DNA of 6,110 bases, taken from positions 1 through 6,110 of the forward strand of contig JACDEC010000195.1 in NCBI GenBank assembly GCA_013816645.1, read 5' to 3'. Of this stretch, positions 6,004 to 6,110 are shown piece after piece; positions within the stretch are counted from its first letter, which is position 1; each line of letters begins with the position of its first letter. Made by a program: the position numbers and the translations under genes. This stretch comes from Planctomycetota bacterium. GTDB lineage: Bacteria > Planctomycetota > UBA11346. The notes below the pieces were generated by a model. That model made no database searches. It was not told the DNA's origin and was given only the letters and a program-made list of their open reading frames with translations.

Positions 6004-6110
6004 TCACAGCTTGGTCGACGGCGGCTTGAGCCCGCTTCCAGGCAGCGCACCATCCCGCACGGAGCCGCTTGGTGGCGGCCCGAGGATCGACTGGGTCTGG
6101 TACTGGAATG
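6004..6110 (-). CDS. Possible 3' end of an unidentified minus-strand gene
   Basis: On the minus strand a frame enters from the right edge and stops at TGA (plus-strand 6004-6006). It encodes a 34-residue tail rich in Gly, Pro and Ser, starting FQYQTQSILGPPPSG and ending LKPPSTKL. Third codon positions are about 80% G/C, like the certain genes here and better than the other minus-strand frames. A neighbouring minus frame ending at 5996-5998 (ending AAVDQAVTG) has a weaker codon signal but cannot be excluded. A plus-strand frame from ATG 5960 also runs to the edge. If real, the gene would end 56 nt upstream of the esterase and could share its transcript. Family unrecognised. Confidence 0.35.
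   Translation of the reverse strand, partial: FQYQTQSILGPPPSGSVRDGALPGSGLKPPSTKL

Noticed and set aside
1..6110. CRISPR array, tRNA, rRNA, insertion sequence or toxin-antitoxin/defence genes
   Set aside because: I saw no regularly spaced direct repeats, no cloverleaf-like or rRNA-like segments, no transposase motifs or terminal inverted repeats, and no defence-family motifs. The window reads as ordinary chromosomal sequence with glycan- and envelope-related genes.

Overview
The window is GC-rich (roughly two-thirds G+C by eye), with strong G/C preference at third codon positions in every gene. The gene types point to a Gram-negative, outer-membrane bacterium: a very large secreted modular protein, a tandem pair of ExbD/TolR-type biopolymer-transport proteins, and an Axe2-like SGNH esterase. 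The modular secreted protein is the kind common in Planctomycetota and relatives (Verrucomicrobiota, Lentisphaerota, Armatimonadota). I favour the PVC group, Planctomycetota first, with modest confidence. There is no rRNA or other marker to settle it.

Layout, left to right. Bases 1-162 are non-coding. They hold a strong GC hairpin (8-27) that looks like a dispersed intergenic repeat, and two back-to-back inverted repeats (72-87 and 89-103). Bases 163-4035 (+) encode a 1290-residue exported protein: signal peptide, FlgD-like Ig module, long beta-propeller-like region with an EF-hand-type calcium loop, CBM9-like module, and a C-terminal beta-sandwich of the 'W-x-I/V-L-GPF' type. The 89-nt gap after it is highly structured. 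One bulged stem-loop begins inside the stop codon. A second, very stable hairpin (4098-4124) buries the whole Shine-Dalgarno sequence of the next gene. Two ExbD/TolR-family genes follow (4125-4619 and 4616-5290), overlapping by ATGA. Only 15 nt beyond, and convergent, lies an intracellular Axe2-like acetylxylan esterase (5306-5947, -). The last ~100 bases may carry the 3' end of another minus-strand gene.

How they may work together (inference): the large protein could bind or organise polysaccharide outside the cytoplasm. The ExbD pair would couple proton-motive force to an outer-membrane process, such as TonB-dependent uptake, together with an ExbB/TolQ partner that is not in this window. 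The esterase would deacetylate imported acetylated xylo-oligosaccharides in the cytoplasm. No single gene here is a clearly new enzyme family. The most interesting items are the sequestered ribosome-binding site in front of the ExbD pair, the absence of an adjacent ExbB, and the architecture of the large secreted protein.
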